Below, piece after piece: positions 43,801 through 52,885 of a DNA stretch of 64,000 bases. A program made the position numbers and the translations under genes. Below the pieces are notes generated by a model, which made no database searches, was not told the DNA's origin, and saw only the letters and a list, made by a program, of their open reading frames with translations. Origin of the DNA: Sedimentibacter acidaminivorans (lineage in GTDB: Bacteria; Bacillota; Clostridia; Tissierellales; Sedimentibacteraceae); NCBI RefSeq assembly GCF_017873955.1, contig NZ_JAGGKS010000001.1, positions 310,001 through 374,000 of the forward strand, in the 5' to 3' direction. How positions within the stretch are numbered: the stretch's first letter is position 1; each line of letters begins with the position of its first letter.

Positions 43801-46800
43801 TAAATCATAAGTTTTAACTACACTATGCTGCATGTCTTCAGTATTTTGCCATACAACCCTTAGTTTATCTGGCTTTTGAAGTTTATCAATCATATGTAGT
43901 TTATCATCTATCGCAATGAGAACTTGTTTTTCATCAAGTGCTTTATCCGTAGCAGTTATGTTGAACCTTTTATCATTTATGTTTTCATTTAAAACATAAA
44001 ACGGCCCATATGCTTTTTCAATAAATTTGCCAGCTGTATTCTTTGCGTATACTGCTAGATAGTATGCTTTATATAGAATCTCACCTGTAACTTGTGGGAT
44101 ATCTTTTGGTATAAGCTCAATTGTACCGTCACCATCGCTATCTAATATTTCCGTTCCACTAATCGAATCATCTACTTGAACTAAGGAAGTGCTAGCACTT
44201 TCAACCCAATCATAATACGCTTTATCTAAGTTAACTATAGGCTCTGTTATCTTAATTGCAACTGCTGAATCAACAGCTAAGTTGTATTCAGTTGATGTTA
44301 AATAACTTCCCTGTTCTCCTCCAGTCAAACTTACACTTGGAGGAATATTTGATTTGTTTATAACAGCAATATTATTATGAAATGATTGAACATTATTTGA
44401 TGTAGTATATCTAAGATGAACTCTCTTAGCTCCTGCCTTTTTAATAAATGCATCTCCCGATTTTTCCATATTGGACAATGATGCTCTAAATTCTGCTCTC
44501 ATTAAATTCAAATCGTTTGCATCTTGTGTGAATTCGGTTCTAATGAAAGTATTATCACCAATTGAATCTTCCCAATTTTCTTTAGGAATTATTCCATTTA
44601 TTTCAGGTATAGCATAAACGCTTATTTTATCTGAACCAGTTTCTACATCTTCAAACTCAGTAAAGTCCTTATCTGTTAATTCAATATTTATGTCCTCAAA
44701 ACTTTCATCAAATAAAGTATTTTTATTGTAGGTAACTGTAAAGTCAAGGTTTTGAGTTGTTTGATTATACATTATATTGCTTATACCTATAACAGGGCTT
44801 TCAATGTTCACATTTATTTTTTGTACTGTTATATCTCCCATTTTAGAGTAAAGTGCCACCGTGACTACGTAATTACCCGTTTTATTGCTAATAGAGTTAA
44901 TTGGTATATTGTATTGTCCATCACTATTTTTATTTATAGTTCCGCTACTTATGTAGGAATTAGTATTTGATCTTGGACTAATGAAGTATTTTATACTATT
45001 CAAACTTTCATTATTTTCACTAATACCAAACCCTATGTCCATTGTATGACTTCTAATTGCTCCATAATGTTCTTCTGCCGTGTCACCGGTATATGATTGA
45101 CCTGTGCATTCACAGCCTCTATTAATAAATTGTCCTATTGCAGGCTTACTATCAACAAGATTAAATTTACCACTAGTATCACTTCCCGTTTCAGCAAATG
45201 CCATACTACTAGCTCTAAGCATTGCTGAAGCAGTAGTATCATCATCTATTTTAGGTATAATATAAAGATACCCTTCATTATATTTAGGTCCTAAATAATT
45301 AACTACTCCCTCTGACTTCATTTCTACTGGTATAGTTATTTGACTTGTAATATTTTTATTTACTTCAAATGATACTTGACTCCAACTTGAATTAGGATTG
45401 TTAGTTAATATACTTTCATCATAAATATTACTCCATTTGTAATAAATAGTAGCTCCTGATAAATATTTAGGATCTATATCTGTTTTTAAATACATGTTTG
45501 TAAGTGCATTCTTAGTGTTTGAACTAACATCACTTGGTATAATATTAAACATTGGATTATTACTGTTTTCTAATGTGAATTGAATTGGTTGCTTATTTGA
45601 TATCATAAACAAGTTTTGTTCTTTTTTTGTGTAATTATTAACTAAATCCCACGCATCTATAGTTACTTTAAACATTCCTGTATTTGGAGTTGTGTTTTCT
45701 ATAGTAAAATTTGAATTTTTTACTGCATTCACTACTGCTATATCCGTACCTGTTTCCGTAACTGATACAGGTGCATTATTAATATTATTTGAACTAATTG
45801 TTTTAGTTACCTTTGAAAGGCCAAAATAATCATCTACATTAAATATATTTGGTGTATTTCCAATATTAATAACAGGGGCTTTGGTATCAACTCTTTTATT
45901 ACAAGATATATTTTTTGTATTAGTTGTAGTGTTTCCAATTGTATCTTTAGCCGAAATAGAATAAAGGGTAACCTTTTCAAAATGTTTTTGAACAGAAATA
46001 TTTTCAGTCATTATTCTGAATTTGTATTTTACATCGCCATTGCTATAGTTGAAACTATCTTTATCTAAATATTGAAGTCCAACGTTATACGTACTTCCAT
46101 CATTTGCTGTCAATGTTACTACCATATTAGAAAAACTTGAGATATCTTCACTCATAGTAATATAAACATTAGGCTCTAGTGCAGCTCTGTTTTGTTTAAG
46201 TTTTTCTGTTTCAGCTGACATGTGTGGGCTACCATTTTCTAATCTAACTATATCTGGCGGTGTAGTGTCTTTAATCATTCCATAAATGTTGTTAACATTC
46301 ATGTCAAGGTCTTTATTTAAAAATCCTCCAGACCTTTTACCTCTCACCCCGAAAATTAGATAAGCTGTATTAGTTGGTACACTAATTGTCATGTTGTTAT
46401 TTATCCAATTAGAAACATCATGATTATCTCCATTGCTCCTTCCAAGGAAACCTCCATTTCTATTATACTTTGCAATAAAAGGTGCACCATAATCTTTATC
46501 ACCTTTATAATTGTCATAGTATGCATTTGCATATGCTTTAAGTTGCCCTTTTAATGCTGCTCCAAGCAATTTGTGATCTTCTAAACTCACACAAAATCCC
46601 ATGGTTGCTCTATCTCTTTGTCCTGGCCATGCTACACCTTTTCCATCAATAGTATCTTTTTTCCATGTTCCAGTATTAAAATCTTCATTTGTTGGATTGT
46701 CATAAACTGGCCCCTTGCTATCTGGCATCTGGCTATAGCTACTAAAATTAAACCCAGCATGCATCAAATGTAACGAAGGAACTTTTGACATGCTAACCCT

Positions 46801-46902
46801 TTTCATACTTTTTACTTTTGGTGCTGCATATGCCTGATTCATTGGAATCATAGCTATTACCATCATCACAACAATAAATAAAGAAATTACTCTTTTAAAC
46901 AT
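40885..46902 (-). CDS. Giant exported protein with Ig-like (DUF5011) domain, no SLH (2005 aa)
   Basis: Signal peptide 1-26 (FIVVMMVIAMIPMNQAYA) is followed by about 1800 residues of beta-rich sequence with recurrent Ig-like phrases (DTTPPDIVRLENG, DTKAPVINIG, NFVEKDAEGNLIEYK-type lines). A clear DUF5011 immunoglobulin-like domain at about 1830-1915 (YYDKGATALDNKDGDITKGI, VTYTVTDASGNTSSKTRYV) lies near the end. Unlike its downstream partner it lacks SLH, LPXTG or other visible anchors, so it is either released or held by the SLH protein. It heads the operon behind a consensus promoter with an operator (46989-47046). Confidence 0.85.
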   Translation of the reverse strand: MFKRVISLFIVVMMVIAMIPMNQAYAAPKVKSMKRVSMSKVPSLHLMHAGFNFSSYSQMPDSKGPVYDNPTNEDFNTGTWKKDTIDGKGVAWPGQRDRATMGFCVSLEDHKLLGAALKGQLKAYANAYYDNYKGDKDYGAPFIAKYNRNGGFLGRSNGDNHDVSNWINNNMTISVPTNTAYLIFGVRGKRSGGFLNKDLDMNVNNIYGMIKDTTPPDIVRLENGSPHMSAETEKLKQNRAALEPNVYITMSEDISSFSNMVVTLTANDGSTYNVGLQYLDKDSFNYSNGDVKYKFRIMTENISVQKHFEKVTLYSISAKDTIGNTTTNTKNISCNKRVDTKAPVINIGNTPNIFNVDDYFGLSKVTKTISSNNINNAPVSVTETGTDIAVVNAVKNSNFTIENTTPNTGMFKVTIDAWDLVNNYTKKEQNLFMISNKQPIQFTLENSNNPMFNIIPSDVSSNTKNALTNMYLKTDIDPKYLSGATIYYKWSNIYDESILTNNPNSSWSQVSFEVNKNITSQITIPVEMKSEGVVNYLGPKYNEGYLYIIPKIDDDTTASAMLRASSMAFAETGSDTSGKFNLVDSKPAIGQFINRGCECTGQSYTGDTAEEHYGAIRSHTMDIGFGISENNESLNSIKYFISPRSNTNSYISSGTINKNSDGQYNIPINSISNKTGNYVVTVALYSKMGDITVQKINVNIESPVIGISNIMYNQTTQNLDFTVTYNKNTLFDESFEDINIELTDKDFTEFEDVETGSDKISVYAIPEINGIIPKENWEDSIGDNTFIRTEFTQDANDLNLMRAEFRASLSNMEKSGDAFIKKAGAKRVHLRYTTSNNVQSFHNNIAVINKSNIPPSVSLTGGEQGSYLTSTEYNLAVDSAVAIKITEPIVNLDKAYYDWVESASTSLVQVDDSISGTEILDSDGDGTIELIPKDIPQVTGEILYKAYYLAVYAKNTAGKFIEKAYGPFYVLNENINDKRFNITATDKALDEKQVLIAIDDKLHMIDKLQKPDKLRVVWQNTEDMQHSVVKTYDLSFEDRVNEGETTNLAVINIPYVSLVDTDGIGGTIQLKNIEIYNSEDNTNVYKTLLPDNIKNTLPKHFVTINGLNVKSDEDSISYQWSRNPYAIPVSWVTTHGAITGIDFVPEQKSSIINNSIYFFAKAWNNVYRSDKIELIKPDTLKTVAVKDIKIGEAVSGYYGLQNGSKENTLIRISVNDASEIDEILKVECYDQLSVTSSTAINVSKMFKISEDEIVGFIPSLVTSGGAIRCNVSINGFDSGKTIISSNIGEISSELEEKLDVVKENRVVILENSSEYTNYTLYQREGKLFNFDELGKTEIYENGDYLLVYKNNSNLFAKIINVSGIEYSLSDIITTLSPEKPVEGKVLEPVTATIAMPLGSVIKDKYGVIDNVSNVNDEVIASFTTTRSAIYSFNVKFANDEDLDYIVDLSYIGENYTPILTTVTSSSAITYTPMGPKLTNDNVVVLLSDINVLNNNNENSYSFDKNGNYSFVEKDAEGNLIEYKTSVDWIDKVCPEPVAKKYVWYDFNSDGKISPDEKGSEIPKGYKTKHDVIVEIEFPHANETDRPVKLEDTTNFTVEELSSTEGFAYKYVMAYKPTVTGDATPVFREKLVFTDTLANSFVYNLVINEIDRTDLLTKLNYSTTNYTNRDVVVSMSANRPIKRFDNINVTDENGNVTTVEKDASPTYVFKENGTKDFNYRQIEVVPGEEESGKLTANVTWIDKSVPSVKTEYSNKATNSSVEIKFTVLDGVAEGARLKYNSQSISLTDKGTDKIGTYTVNQNGTYMFEVSNKYGNIGDVVVPINSIDKEEPILNITGRSNVYLRVNDKYYDKGATALDNKDGDITKGITAASNVNTSIPTNNVPYEVTYTVTDASGNTSSKTRYVNVLDTESAVVIVQDNVIDLKSQVTNDILLLDTGVVFVEFVGIDGNYTVKYARGENYDNAYFKTNGSYMSKLGTFTVQEGVYTLYVQDQERNTRMITLNFVK

Positions 46903-46988
46903 TTTTCCCCTCCTCTCTTAAAAAAATAGTATCTACTTAAACCTTTAAACATCTATTCTTTTACCCTCCCTTTCATATCTTTTTTATA

Positions 46989-47046
46989 CATACCGACTGT
47001 AGTCTGTTAGTATGATTATTATACTCCATGTACCATTATATGTCAA
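46989..47046 (-). promoter_or_regulatory. Consensus promoter and overlapping dyad operator of the surface operon
   Basis: On the minus strand TTGACA (47046-47041) and TATAAT (47023-47018) are exactly 17 bp apart, an ideal vegetative promoter. Just downstream, covering the predicted start, is CATAC-N16-GTATG (46989-47014) with an inner ACCGAC-TGTA-GTCTGT dyad (5 of 6 positions symmetric). This is the size and style of a TetR-type repressor site. No TetR gene is in the window. The leader to the ATG is about 110 nt. Confidence 0.75.
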
Positions 47047-47096
47047 ATCAAACATTATAATATTCTTTTTAAATCAAACATTATAATATTCTTTTT
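47045..47096. repeat. 26-bp perfect tandem repeat
   Basis: The unit beginning AAATCAAACATTATAATATT occurs twice head to tail, 47045-47070 and 47071-47096, without mismatch. It abuts the -35 box of the surface-operon promoter. Each copy carries ATTATAATA, a -10-like string on both strands, so it may act as an UP element or as duplicated binding sites. It could equally be a slippage duplication. Confidence 0.85.
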
Positions 47097-47140
47097 AAAA
47101 AACAAGTTACAGTTAATTAATTAACTGTAACTTGTTTTTT
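47097..47140. terminator. Bidirectional-looking terminator
   Basis: A perfect 20-bp stem (47097-47116 with 47121-47140) with a four-base loop, beginning AAAAAA and ending TTTTTT, so it can work in both directions. It ends the peptide-catabolism operon from the right and insulates the surface-operon promoter. Confidence 0.88.
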
Positions 47141-47217
47141 TATTATCTATTCTATCAAAATCGGAGCCTAATAATCTAATGCTATCTATACCTGCTTTAC
47201 TCACCATATATAGTATT

Positions 47218-48132
47218 TTATTTCTTGAATTTAATTAACTTTTCTTTTGTGTCCAATATACACTTTAATCCTAATGGTATTGTTGACATAGGATGGCAGT
47301 GGCCTGATTTAATGTTATACATAACTGGTTTATTATAATCTGATAAAATATCTTTCATCAGTTCATCAACTCCATACAATTTGCAACTTTCATTATGACA
47401 ATTTGCAAAGTCTCCAATAACAATTCCAACTGAATCATTCAATTTTCCTGAATATTTCATTTGATACATCATTCTGTCTATTTTTTCAACGGATTCATTC
47501 ACATCTTCTATGAATAAAACTTTACCTTTTGTATCTACTTCATATTCTGTTCCAATCATAGATGTTAATAATGATAAATTACCACCTACTATAATTCCTT
47601 CTTCATAAGCATCTGTCATCACCTTAATATCTTCACCAGGTGGATTTTCTAATATAAATTCTTCTTCCATATTCAAAACTCTTTCAAAACTATTTTTAGT
47701 AAAATAATCATATTTATTTAGCATGTTTGATTTAACCATGGGTCCATGAAAAGTTACTAAATCACATTTTTGATTTAATGCGACATGTAAATTTGTCACA
47801 TCACTATATCCAACAAAAATCTTAGGATTATTTTTTATCATTTCATAATCTAATCTATCCATCATATGAGAGCTTGTATCTCCACCCCTAATACACCAAA
47901 TTGCTTTTATATTTTTGTCTGCAAACATTTCATTTATGTCTTCTGCTTTTTCTCTACCTGTACCAGCTGAATAACCATGAATAGAACGATATGCGCATTT
48001 ACCCATCTTTACTTTATATCCCATATCTTCTACAAGTTTTTTGCACAAATCTGCTTGCTCTTTTGATACAGGAGAGGACGGTGCCACTATAGCAATAGTG
48101 TCGCCTTTTTTTAACTTATTTGGAAAAACCAC
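47218..48132 (-). CDS. S66 LD-carboxypeptidase (LdcA/YkfA-like)
   Basis: A 304-residue cytoplasmic serine peptidase of family S66, which removes the terminal D-Ala from murein tetrapeptides or, in MccF types, cleaves microcin-like amides. The nucleophile is in VGYSDVTNLHV, the Glu in LFIEDVNE and the His in SGHCHPMSTIPLG. GTG at 48132 after AGAGGTG gives the family start MVFPNKLKKGDTIAIVAPSS; a GTG at 48141 lies inside the ribosome site. It is the last gene of the long minus-strand block. The partner genes make a peptidoglycan-peptide role likely. Confidence 0.87.
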   Translation of the reverse strand: MVFPNKLKKGDTIAIVAPSSPVSKEQADLCKKLVEDMGYKVKMGKCAYRSIHGYSAGTGREKAEDINEMFADKNIKAIWCIRGGDTSSHMMDRLDYEMIKNNPKIFVGYSDVTNLHVALNQKCDLVTFHGPMVKSNMLNKYDYFTKNSFERVLNMEEEFILENPPGEDIKVMTDAYEEGIIVGGNLSLLTSMIGTEYEVDTKGKVLFIEDVNESVEKIDRMMYQMKYSGKLNDSVGIVIGDFANCHNESCKLYGVDELMKDILSDYNKPVMYNIKSGHCHPMSTIPLGLKCILDTKEKLIKFKK

Positions 48133-48204
48133 AATACTCACCTCTTTGTTCTTTTAAAATATAAAATATTAAATTAAATTTACAGCCCCTACACTGAAAT
48201 AATA

Positions 48205-48999
48205 TTATAATATAAACATCCTTGTAGTCATGAATTCATTTATATTTTTTGCAGTGTATTGAACAACACGCGGACTAGCTTTAGTAACTCCTGGATAATA
48301 AGAAGCTCTCTTTGCCTCTTTATGGTCTTTGTAACTTATTTCAACCTCAAATTTTTCAGGTATATCTATTTTGCATGCTTCTATGTGCTTTAATGAATTT
48401 TTAACTCCCTCTTTTATTAACTCACACGCATAATCAGGGTTGATACTTATTGTAGCTCCCCCTACACCATCTTTAACTGCTACAGTTTCAATTCCATTAT
48501 TAAATTGTTTAGCAGTTTCACAAAGCATTTTATCTCCACTAATAAATACTACAGGCACACCATAATTAGCTGCTGCATATGAATTCAGTATAAATTCAGA
48601 TGCCATTTCTCCATTAACCATTATGTAGTTATTATTTGTATTCATAGTATGTGATAATGGGTTTCCATCATAGCCTGCACCTGCATGATAACCTATAAAT
48701 ATTGCAGCATTAAAAGTTTCATCAATGCCAGCCATCATTGACTCAGGACTATTTGCCCAACCTCTACATAATTTAACGCATCTTGGAAGTTTAGTGATAT
48801 CTATGTTTCTAGCTGAATCATGGGCATCTTTTATAAATATCTCATTTGCACCCATTGCTATTGCACCTTCACATGCTGCAACAGTTTCCTTTGTCATTTG
48901 AAGCGCAAATTGTTCATAATCACTACTACCAAGCTCTGTTTCACTCCAAGCTGTCACACCTGTTACACCTTCAATATCAACACTAATATATACTTTCAT
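48205..48999 (-). CDS. M55 D-aminopeptidase (DppA-like)
   Basis: A 264-residue zinc D-aminopeptidase of family M55. Metal-site motifs are DIEG near the N-terminus (Asp8, Glu10), His in KDAHDSARN, His in GYHAGAGYDGNPLSH and Glu in NGEMASEF, matching Bacillus DppA. The family trims N-terminal D-amino acids such as D-Ala from D-Ala-D-Ala and works as a decamer in the cytosol. TAGGAGG lies a few bases before the ATG. It sits between the M20 and S66 genes of the same strand. Confidence 0.9.
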   Translation of the reverse strand: MKVYISVDIEGVTGVTAWSETELGSSDYEQFALQMTKETVAACEGAIAMGANEIFIKDAHDSARNIDITKLPRCVKLCRGWANSPESMMAGIDETFNAAIFIGYHAGAGYDGNPLSHTMNTNNNYIMVNGEMASEFILNSYAAANYGVPVVFISGDKMLCETAKQFNNGIETVAVKDGVGGATISINPDYACELIKEGVKNSLKHIEACKIDIPEKFEVEISYKDHKEAKRASYYPGVTKASPRVVQYTAKNINEFMTTRMFIL

Positions 49000-49031
49000 T
49001 TTATCCTCCTAATATTAAAATATTATAATAG

Positions 49032-50213
49032 TTATTTATTTAATAGTGAAATTACATTTTCTACTTGCAAAAATACTCCCGTCTTAATGCACTCTTCATC
49101 AATATCGAAATCATCACAATGAATATTTGATGTTATACCCTTTTTACAATTACCACATCCTAGGTGAAAAAATGCTCCCTTAGCTTCATCTAAAAAATAA
49201 GAAAAGTCCTCTGCACCTAAGCTCGGAAAATCTTTAAAAACAACATTTTCCTTTCCTAAAAGACTATATGCATTCTCCTTAACTATATCGATAACCTCAT
49301 CATCATTAATTAAAGCCTTATATCCTTCATTGAATGTTACGGTCCCATCTCCACCAAGTGCTTTAGCTGTATTAGATACTATCTCTACAATTCTATTTTT
49401 TGAAAAACTTCTAGTTTCTTCATCTAAAGCTCTAAGAGTTCCACTAATTACAACTTCATCTGCTATTACATTGCTTTTTACTCCACCGGAGATAGTCCCT
49501 AGGGAAAGAACAATTGAATTTAGCGGTGATATATTTCTGCTTACAAGTGATTGAACTGCTGTAATTACATACCCAGAGATCATAATTGCATCTATTCCTT
49601 TATCAGGATATGCTCCATGTCCAGACTTACCCTTTACTATAATTTTTATTGTGTCAGTTGATGCGTTTAGTTTGCCATATTTTAGTTCAACTTTCCCCGC
49701 ATCTAAGTAAGACATAACATGCAAACCTAAGACATAATCAACATCAGGGTTTTTCATGCATCCTTCTTCTACCATACGCTGTGCTCCTCCAATTGTTTCC
49801 TCTGCAGGTTGAAACAAGAGCTTAACACTACCATTGAGAGAACCTTCTTCTTCCAATTCTTTTAATATCTTTGCAACCCCTAAAAGGATTGTTGCATGTG
49901 CATCATGTCCACAGGCATGCATTACTCCATTATTTATTGAACAATATGAAGTATTATTCTTCTCACATATTGGGAGTGCATCTATATCTGCTCTTAAGGC
50001 AATTGTTTTTTGATTTTTTTTACCTCTAATTATTCCTACTACTCCCGTTTCAGCAACCCCACGTTTATAATCTATTCCCCAGTTATCTAGATACTCACAT
50101 ATTTTAGCTGATGTTCTAAATTCATTTTGACTTAATTCAGGATGTGCATGAAAATCTCTCCTAATATCAACAAGTTCCATAAAAATTTCATTAACCCTTT
50201 TTTTAATATTCAT
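49032..50213 (-). CDS. M20-family amidohydrolase/peptidase
   Basis: A 393-residue metal-dependent deacylase (RRDFHAHPELSQNE, HACGHDAHATILLG, FQPAEETIGGAQRMVEEG, AEDFSYFLDEA). It belongs to the HipO/AmaA/N-acetyl-diaminopimelate-deacetylase subgroup, which splits N-acyl amino acids or dipeptides. In this operon, next to diaminopimelate decarboxylase, hydrolysis of a diaminopimelate- or D-amino-acid-containing amide is plausible but cannot be read from the sequence. Confidence 0.88.
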   Translation of the reverse strand: MNIKKRVNEIFMELVDIRRDFHAHPELSQNEFRTSAKICEYLDNWGIDYKRGVAETGVVGIIRGKKNQKTIALRADIDALPICEKNNTSYCSINNGVMHACGHDAHATILLGVAKILKELEEEGSLNGSVKLLFQPAEETIGGAQRMVEEGCMKNPDVDYVLGLHVMSYLDAGKVELKYGKLNASTDTIKIIVKGKSGHGAYPDKGIDAIMISGYVITAVQSLVSRNISPLNSIVLSLGTISGGVKSNVIADEVVISGTLRALDEETRSFSKNRIVEIVSNTAKALGGDGTVTFNEGYKALINDDEVIDIVKENAYSLLGKENVVFKDFPSLGAEDFSYFLDEAKGAFFHLGCGNCKKGITSNIHCDDFDIDEECIKTGVFLQVENVISLLNK

Positions 50214-50231
50214 AATATAATAATCTCCTAC

Positions 50232-51386
50232 TTATAATAAATAGTTTGATACCTTTACTACTTTTTCACCTTTAATATATACCCTAGGAGTTCTTCTTGT
50301 TATCCTGCATGCAATTTCATTCTTATTAGTCGCTGCAAGCTGAGAAATCTGATGAATATCTAGTGTATTATTTAAACCATCTCCATATATTATCACTTCA
50401 TCACCAACACACGCTTCCGGAATATCTGTTAAGTCAACCATACATTGATCCATACATATAACACCTATAATAGGTGCTTTTTTTCCATGAATTGTAACAA
50501 TGCCCTTATCTCTTAAATTTCTTGGATACCCGTCTGCATATCCAAAAGGAAGGGTTCCAACTATACAGTTTTTATCTGCCTTCCAAAAATAGTCATAGCT
50601 TACACCCTCGCCCTTTTCAAGTGCTTTGATGTGATATATTTTTGTTTTAAATGTCATAGCTTGCTTTAACATTATGCTTTCATCTTTATAAGATTTAAGA
50701 CCATAAATTATAGCGCCAGGTCTAATCATATTTAACCTAAACTCAGGATAATCTATACCTGATATACTATCACATATATGCTTAAATTTAAATTTCCATC
50801 CCCTTTGCTCTACTAAATTAACGGCCTCAACAAATTTATTATACTGTAAGTCATCTTCGATTCTTCCTGCTAGAGCAAAATGCGAGAATATTCCTTCTAC
50901 ATATATGTTTTTCAGCTTAAAAATTTCATCAATTTCATCTATACTTTCTTTACAATCTCTGAAACCAAGTCTATTAAATCCTGTATCATATTTTATATGT
51001 ATTACGGGTTTTTTTCTATTCTTTTTTCCTAAATCATTTAATATTTCAGCTTGACTTAAAGAAAAAATTGTCTGTGTAATATTATTATTAACCACATAGT
51101 CCAAATATTCATCAGGTGTATAACCCATTATAAATATTTTATAATCCTCATATTTTTTTCTAAGTTCTAATGCTTCAGTTAATGTTGCAACAGCTAAATA
51201 CTCGCCTCCATTTTCCATTATAGTAGGTGCAATATCAACAGCACCATGTCCATATCCATTAGCTTTTACAACTGCAGCAATAAAAATATCTTCACCAATT
51301 ACTTCCTTAATCTTCTTCATGTTATATGCAATATTATCTAAATTAACTTCAATAATTGTATCCCGTAACAATGGCTGATTTTCCAA
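50232..51386 (-). CDS. alr: Alanine racemase family
   Basis: PLP enzyme with the Lys motif VVKANGYGHGA, barrel strands, the substrate-side Tyr in EGVSYDYFWKA and the metal/substrate loop CMDQCMVDLT. It interconverts L- and D-alanine or a similar amino acid. TTG at 51386 behind AGGGAGGG gives MENQPLLRDTIIEVNLDNIAYN, close to family starts. The frame is open to an ATG at 51479, which would add 31 residues (ICVPHLQRKKIDKQ...) not typical of Alr. Because it sits in a peptide-uptake operon it may be a catabolic copy, feeding D-Ala to L-Ala, rather than the biosynthetic one. Confidence 0.87.
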   Translation of the reverse strand: MENQPLLRDTIIEVNLDNIAYNMKKIKEVIGEDIFIAAVVKANGYGHGAVDIAPTIMENGGEYLAVATLTEALELRKKYEDYKIFIMGYTPDEYLDYVVNNNITQTIFSLSQAEILNDLGKKNRKKPVIHIKYDTGFNRLGFRDCKESIDEIDEIFKLKNIYVEGIFSHFALAGRIEDDLQYNKFVEAVNLVEQRGWKFKFKHICDSISGIDYPEFRLNMIRPGAIIYGLKSYKDESIMLKQAMTFKTKIYHIKALEKGEGVSYDYFWKADKNCIVGTLPFGYADGYPRNLRDKGIVTIHGKKAPIIGVICMDQCMVDLTDIPEACVGDEVIIYGDGLNNTLDIHQISQLAATNKNEIACRITRRTPRVYIKGEKVVKVSNYLL

Positions 51387-51511
51387 TTTATCAAAACCCT
51401 CCCTTATATAATATAGTAAAGCAGCTGATTTAATCTGTTTATCTATTTTTTTTCGTTGTAAATGCGGTACACATATCATGCGTACCGCTTAATTTCTATT
51501 GTTAATTGTTA

Positions 51512-52792
51512 TTATAATTCATTTTTAATCATATCTTCATAACTTTGTCTTTTTACTATTATTTTAGATTCTCCATCTTTTACAAGAACTACTGCTGGCA
51601 ATGGATTTTTATTATAATTACTAGCCATACTATATCCATATGCACCAGTTGAAAATATGGCGAAAATATCTCCCCTTTGCAATGGCGCTACCTTTGCATC
51701 TTTAATAAGAATATCACCTGATTCGCAACACTTACCACATATAGTTACTGTATCGGTTTTTGGTTCTTCTGCTTTATTAGCTACTATTCCTTCATATTTT
51801 GCTTGATACAATGCTGGTCTCACATTATCCGTCATTCCACCATCAATTGAAACATATTTTCTTATACCTTTAATTTCTTTTATTGTTCCTACGGTATATA
51901 GTGTTATACCTGCTTCTCCTACAATACTTCTTCCTGGTTCAATAACCACCTCAGGCCTTGTTATACCTGCTTCTTTTGAGAATTCATCAATCCTTTTCAT
52001 CATAGGATCCAGAAAATATGAATATGATCTTTTTTCATCTGATTCAGTATACCTGATACCAAATCCTCCGCCAATATTTATTTCCGGTGTTATATAATCA
52101 TATTTTTCTATTGTTTCTTTAATTAGTTTTAATGAGGTTTCAAGTGCCTTCAAATGTGATGCATTGTCTTGAAGCTGTGAGCCAACATGGAAATGAAAAC
52201 CCATAAAGTTTACATACTTTGATTTTATTGCTTGTTCTATGGCTGGAAAAATTATTTCATCATCTAATGGAATTCCAAACTTTGAATCCTTTTTTCCTGT
52301 TACAATGTAATCATGAGAATCACTTTTCACTCCTGGTGTTATTCTATAAAGAATATTTACCTTTTTATTTTTTTCTTTACATACACTTTCGATTAGTTTT
52401 AGTTCATCAAGTCCATCTACTATTATTCTGCCTATATTGTAGTCTATTGCCATCTCTAATTCTACTAGAGATTTATTATTACCATTAAACTCAATTTTCT
52501 CAGGTGGAAAGTTTGCCTTTATTGCTGTATATAATTCTCCTCCTGAAACTACATCAATACAAAGACCTTCTCTTTCAATTATATTGCACATTGTAGTAGT
52601 TAAAAATGCCTTAGCAGCGTATGCAGCTCTAGTTCTTTCATACTTTTGTAAAAATGTATCTTTAATTTCTTTGCACTTTTTGACCACCGCATTTTCTGAG
52701 ATAACATACAATGGTGTTCCATATTTCTCAGCTAATTCTAATGTATTGCATCCGTCAAAATACAATATTCCGTTTTTAACTTGTCTATTCAT
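51512..52792 (-). CDS. lysA: Diaminopimelate decarboxylase
   Basis: A 426-residue fold-III PLP decarboxylase with Lys in RAAYAAKAFLT, the HFHVGSQ strand, GGGFGIRY, EPGRSIVGEAG and the active-site Cys motif GKCCESGD. It converts meso-diaminopimelate to L-lysine. In many bacteria lysA sits with lysine biosynthesis genes. Here it follows the oligopeptide transporter and precedes a racemase and peptidases, suggesting use on diaminopimelate released from imported cell-wall peptides. GAGG precedes the ATG. Confidence 0.9.
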   Translation of the reverse strand: MNRQVKNGILYFDGCNTLELAEKYGTPLYVISENAVVKKCKEIKDTFLQKYERTRAAYAAKAFLTTTMCNIIEREGLCIDVVSGGELYTAIKANFPPEKIEFNGNNKSLVELEMAIDYNIGRIIVDGLDELKLIESVCKEKNKKVNILYRITPGVKSDSHDYIVTGKKDSKFGIPLDDEIIFPAIEQAIKSKYVNFMGFHFHVGSQLQDNASHLKALETSLKLIKETIEKYDYITPEINIGGGFGIRYTESDEKRSYSYFLDPMMKRIDEFSKEAGITRPEVVIEPGRSIVGEAGITLYTVGTIKEIKGIRKYVSIDGGMTDNVRPALYQAKYEGIVANKAEEPKTDTVTICGKCCESGDILIKDAKVAPLQRGDIFAIFSTGAYGYSMASNYNKNPLPAVVLVKDGESKIIVKRQSYEDMIKNEL

Positions 52793-52885
52793 AATATTTT
52801 CCTCACGCTTTATATAAAATTACTTAAACTTCTAAAAACAAATAGCTTAACAGCTTTTGATTTAATTATTACAAAACATTTCTTT

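Noticed and set aside
37319-44970. Plus-strand open frames inside the giant surface genes
   Set aside because: They lie wholly within strong minus-strand coding sequence and lack ribosome sites and protein-like motifs.
47045-47096. CRISPR array
   Set aside because: Only two directly abutting 26-bp copies without spacers; no cas gene in the window.
50232-51479. Alanine racemase starting at 51479
   Set aside because: The extra 31 residues are atypical for the family and lack a good ribosome site, whereas TTG 51386 follows AGGGAGGG and gives the usual N-terminus.
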